Shown one piece after another: positions 62,859 through 64,000 of a stretch of DNA of 64,000 bases. A program made the position numbers and the translations under genes. The DNA comes from Metellina segmentata (Eukaryota; Arthropoda; Arachnida; Araneae; Tetragnathidae), in contig OX375873.1 of assembly GCA_947359465.1 (NCBI GenBank), positions 58,561,573-58,625,572 on the forward strand, written 5' to 3'. Numbering within the stretch: the first letter of the stretch is position 1; each line of letters opens with the position of its first letter. Under the pieces are notes generated by a model, which was not told where the DNA came from, made no database searches, and saw nothing but the letters and a program-made list of their open reading frames with translations.

Positions 62859-63640
62859 AAATATTTTTATGGTAACATTATTACCACAGAACTTACTGCA
62901 TTTAAAAGAGCTCATAACGTTTGTATTAAAATTTATTCCTGCAGTCAAAATAATTTCTCCTAACAGGTTATTAGTAATCTCCATGAAATCTGAAACCTTA
63001 TATTAATATGAAAGTTTCGAAATTGCTTCATCTAGAAGAGATTGTTTTAGTTTTAAATCCTGCAGATGACATTTAATAGATTCTCTTAAGTATGGTATTG
63101 GAGTATACTTCCATAAAGGAGTCTGCAATTTAAGAAAATTAATCATCAACGCTCTTTATTCCGAGAAGTTGGGTAACTTTGAGAATAATTTGGTATCTAT
63201 CACTTGCAGAGGGGGATAGACTTGAAAGTTTGAATACATTTTTCATTGAAACTTAAGTACGAAATTAAATCAAGTGCGGAAATTTTGTTTGAATATTCAT
63301 TGAAATCTGCATTCAAATTTTGTTTGGGAGCCGATCTCGTTTTATTACCTCTAATTAACGATCCAATATATGTTCTATAAAGTATGTAGACAGATAAAGG
63401 ATTTGTATATAAAATTTAAGTATCTCTAAATACCTAAAATGTTCCTCATTATGGCCAGATATGGTTCTCTTGGTATTTTTTATTTACTGTAAATAAAAAG
63501 TATAGGGTCTTATAATTATTATGGGCCCCAATATTTGTTATTTACAGTCTGTAAAAAAAGAAGTTTGTTAATTTTCTCCACCTTAAGCAGACTTCTTTCT
63601 TCACTAACTATCCCACCAGTTTGGGAAAAAAAATCTTTCT
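62859..63640. other. AT-rich non-coding stretch
   Basis: Near 63450 a short ATTATGGCCAGATATGG stretch faintly resembles repeat family A. Nothing else can be assigned. Confidence 0.45.
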
Positions 63641-63644
63641 GACG

Positions 63645-63868
63645 ATACAGATGTCGCCATCACTGACAAATACTGAGTTGCACGGTTATTTTTCTTAATT
63701 TTGACTACATGGTGCTTTTTTCATTAAAAAATAAAACATTGACAAGCATAAACAACGATTTAAAAAAAAAACATCGGCTCCAATTCATCGATGGTAAATA
63801 CATCGATGTTTTCTTATAAAACAACGATGTTTTGAAAGCATCGACATCGATGTCGCATCCGTGATACC
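63645..63868. mobile_element. Possible MITE with ATCGATG motifs
   Basis: GATACAGATGTCGCCATCAC at the left and the reverse complement of the right end (GGTATCACGGATGCGACATC) are partly similar. The interior repeats CATCGATG and related motifs (63787-63850). The target duplication was not resolved. Confidence 0.35.
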
Positions 63869-63894
63869 TATATCCGCAGTCAAAAGGTTAAGGA
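63869..63894. repeat. Solo end of the 31.5-kb transposon family
   Basis: TATATCCGCAGTCAAAAGGT followed by TAAGG matches the right end of the transposon at 31544-36008 (TATAGCCGTAGTCAAAAGGT). No partner end is visible before the window closes. Confidence 0.6.
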
Positions 63895-63967
63895 TATGTA
63901 TCCTGCATATTACACTTAATAATTCTAAAGTTTTAAATATACGCAATATACTTAAAAGTGTAGGGGA

Positions 63968-64000
63968 TGAGATGATAGTGTTTCCTGTACGTATTCCGAA
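63968..64000 (-). repeat. Dispersed repeat family B, copy 4, cut by the window edge
   Basis: The plus strand ends AGTGTTTCCTGTACGTATTC and CGAA, the reverse complement of the CGGAATACGTACAGGAAACA block of family B. The rest lies beyond the window. Confidence 0.55.

Overview
The window is non-coding, AT-rich eukaryotic DNA, almost certainly from an arthropod. It has no bacterial-type gene packing, no operons and no long ORF. It carries a tRNA-derived SINE family, cut-and-paste DNA transposons with target-site duplications, Helitrons, satellite arrays and long (TA)n microsatellites. The style of the SINE body and of the Helitron termini made me think of a spider or other chelicerate. That is recollection, not proof; a repeat-library search would settle it.

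Only one segment looks like a host protein-coding exon: 25859-26088, plus strand, phase 1 in and phase 0 out, with textbook splice sites and a GC-rich interior. It encodes 76 residues that loosely resemble the N-terminal laminin-G-like (TSPN) domain of thrombospondin-type extracellular proteins. The rest of the window is best read as intron or intergenic sequence around it.

Layout. 0.6-4.0 kb: a SINE, a GC-rich inverted-repeat element (2387-2808) and a 774-bp element with an 8-bp target duplication (3238-4011). 4.85-7.87 kb: satellite array 1 (subunits of about 75 bp, 300-bp higher-order unit). 8.77-9.22 kb: a 231-bp tandem duplication. 10.58-12.52 kb: satellite array 2, built on a 16-bp perfect palindrome, with a 714-bp higher-order period. 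13-25 kb: mostly featureless, with scattered repeats, a full-length SINE (17.1 kb), a Helitron end (18.6 kb), a 194-bp MITE (21.6 kb) and a 20-bp minisatellite (23.1 kb). 25.86-26.09 kb: the exon, followed by diverged intronic repeats. 31.5-36.0 kb: a decayed DNA transposon whose terminal sequence has been amplified into satellite array 3 (63-bp monomers, 126/127-bp dimers, and a 9-dimer 1140-bp higher-order unit present twice). 37.1-38.3 kb: two interleaved inverted repeats, one with 223-bp arms that match perfectly by eye. 39.1-39.7 kb: a miniature LTR element (TRIM-like) with a 5-bp target duplication. 42.6-47.4 kb: SINEs, microsatellites and a local tandem duplication with a Helitron in only one copy. 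48.8-53.7 kb: two Tc1/mariner deletion derivatives that share an internal deletion, a Mutator-like MITE and a second Helitron. 55.8-57.8 kb: a diverged segmental duplication. 58.3-59.7 kb: a near-complete but broken Tc1-like transposon. 59.7-62.9 kb: SINEs, including one nested inside another with a perfect 14-bp target duplication.

The elements form a mobilisation network rather than a gene pathway. The deletion derivatives, MITEs, Helitrons and SINEs here encode no working enzymes and must have been moved by proteins encoded elsewhere. The most interesting structure is the transposon-derived satellite at 31.5-36.0 kb. Close behind are the TRIM-like element, the Helitron with its built-in empty-site control, and the two Tc1 derivatives with one shared deletion junction.
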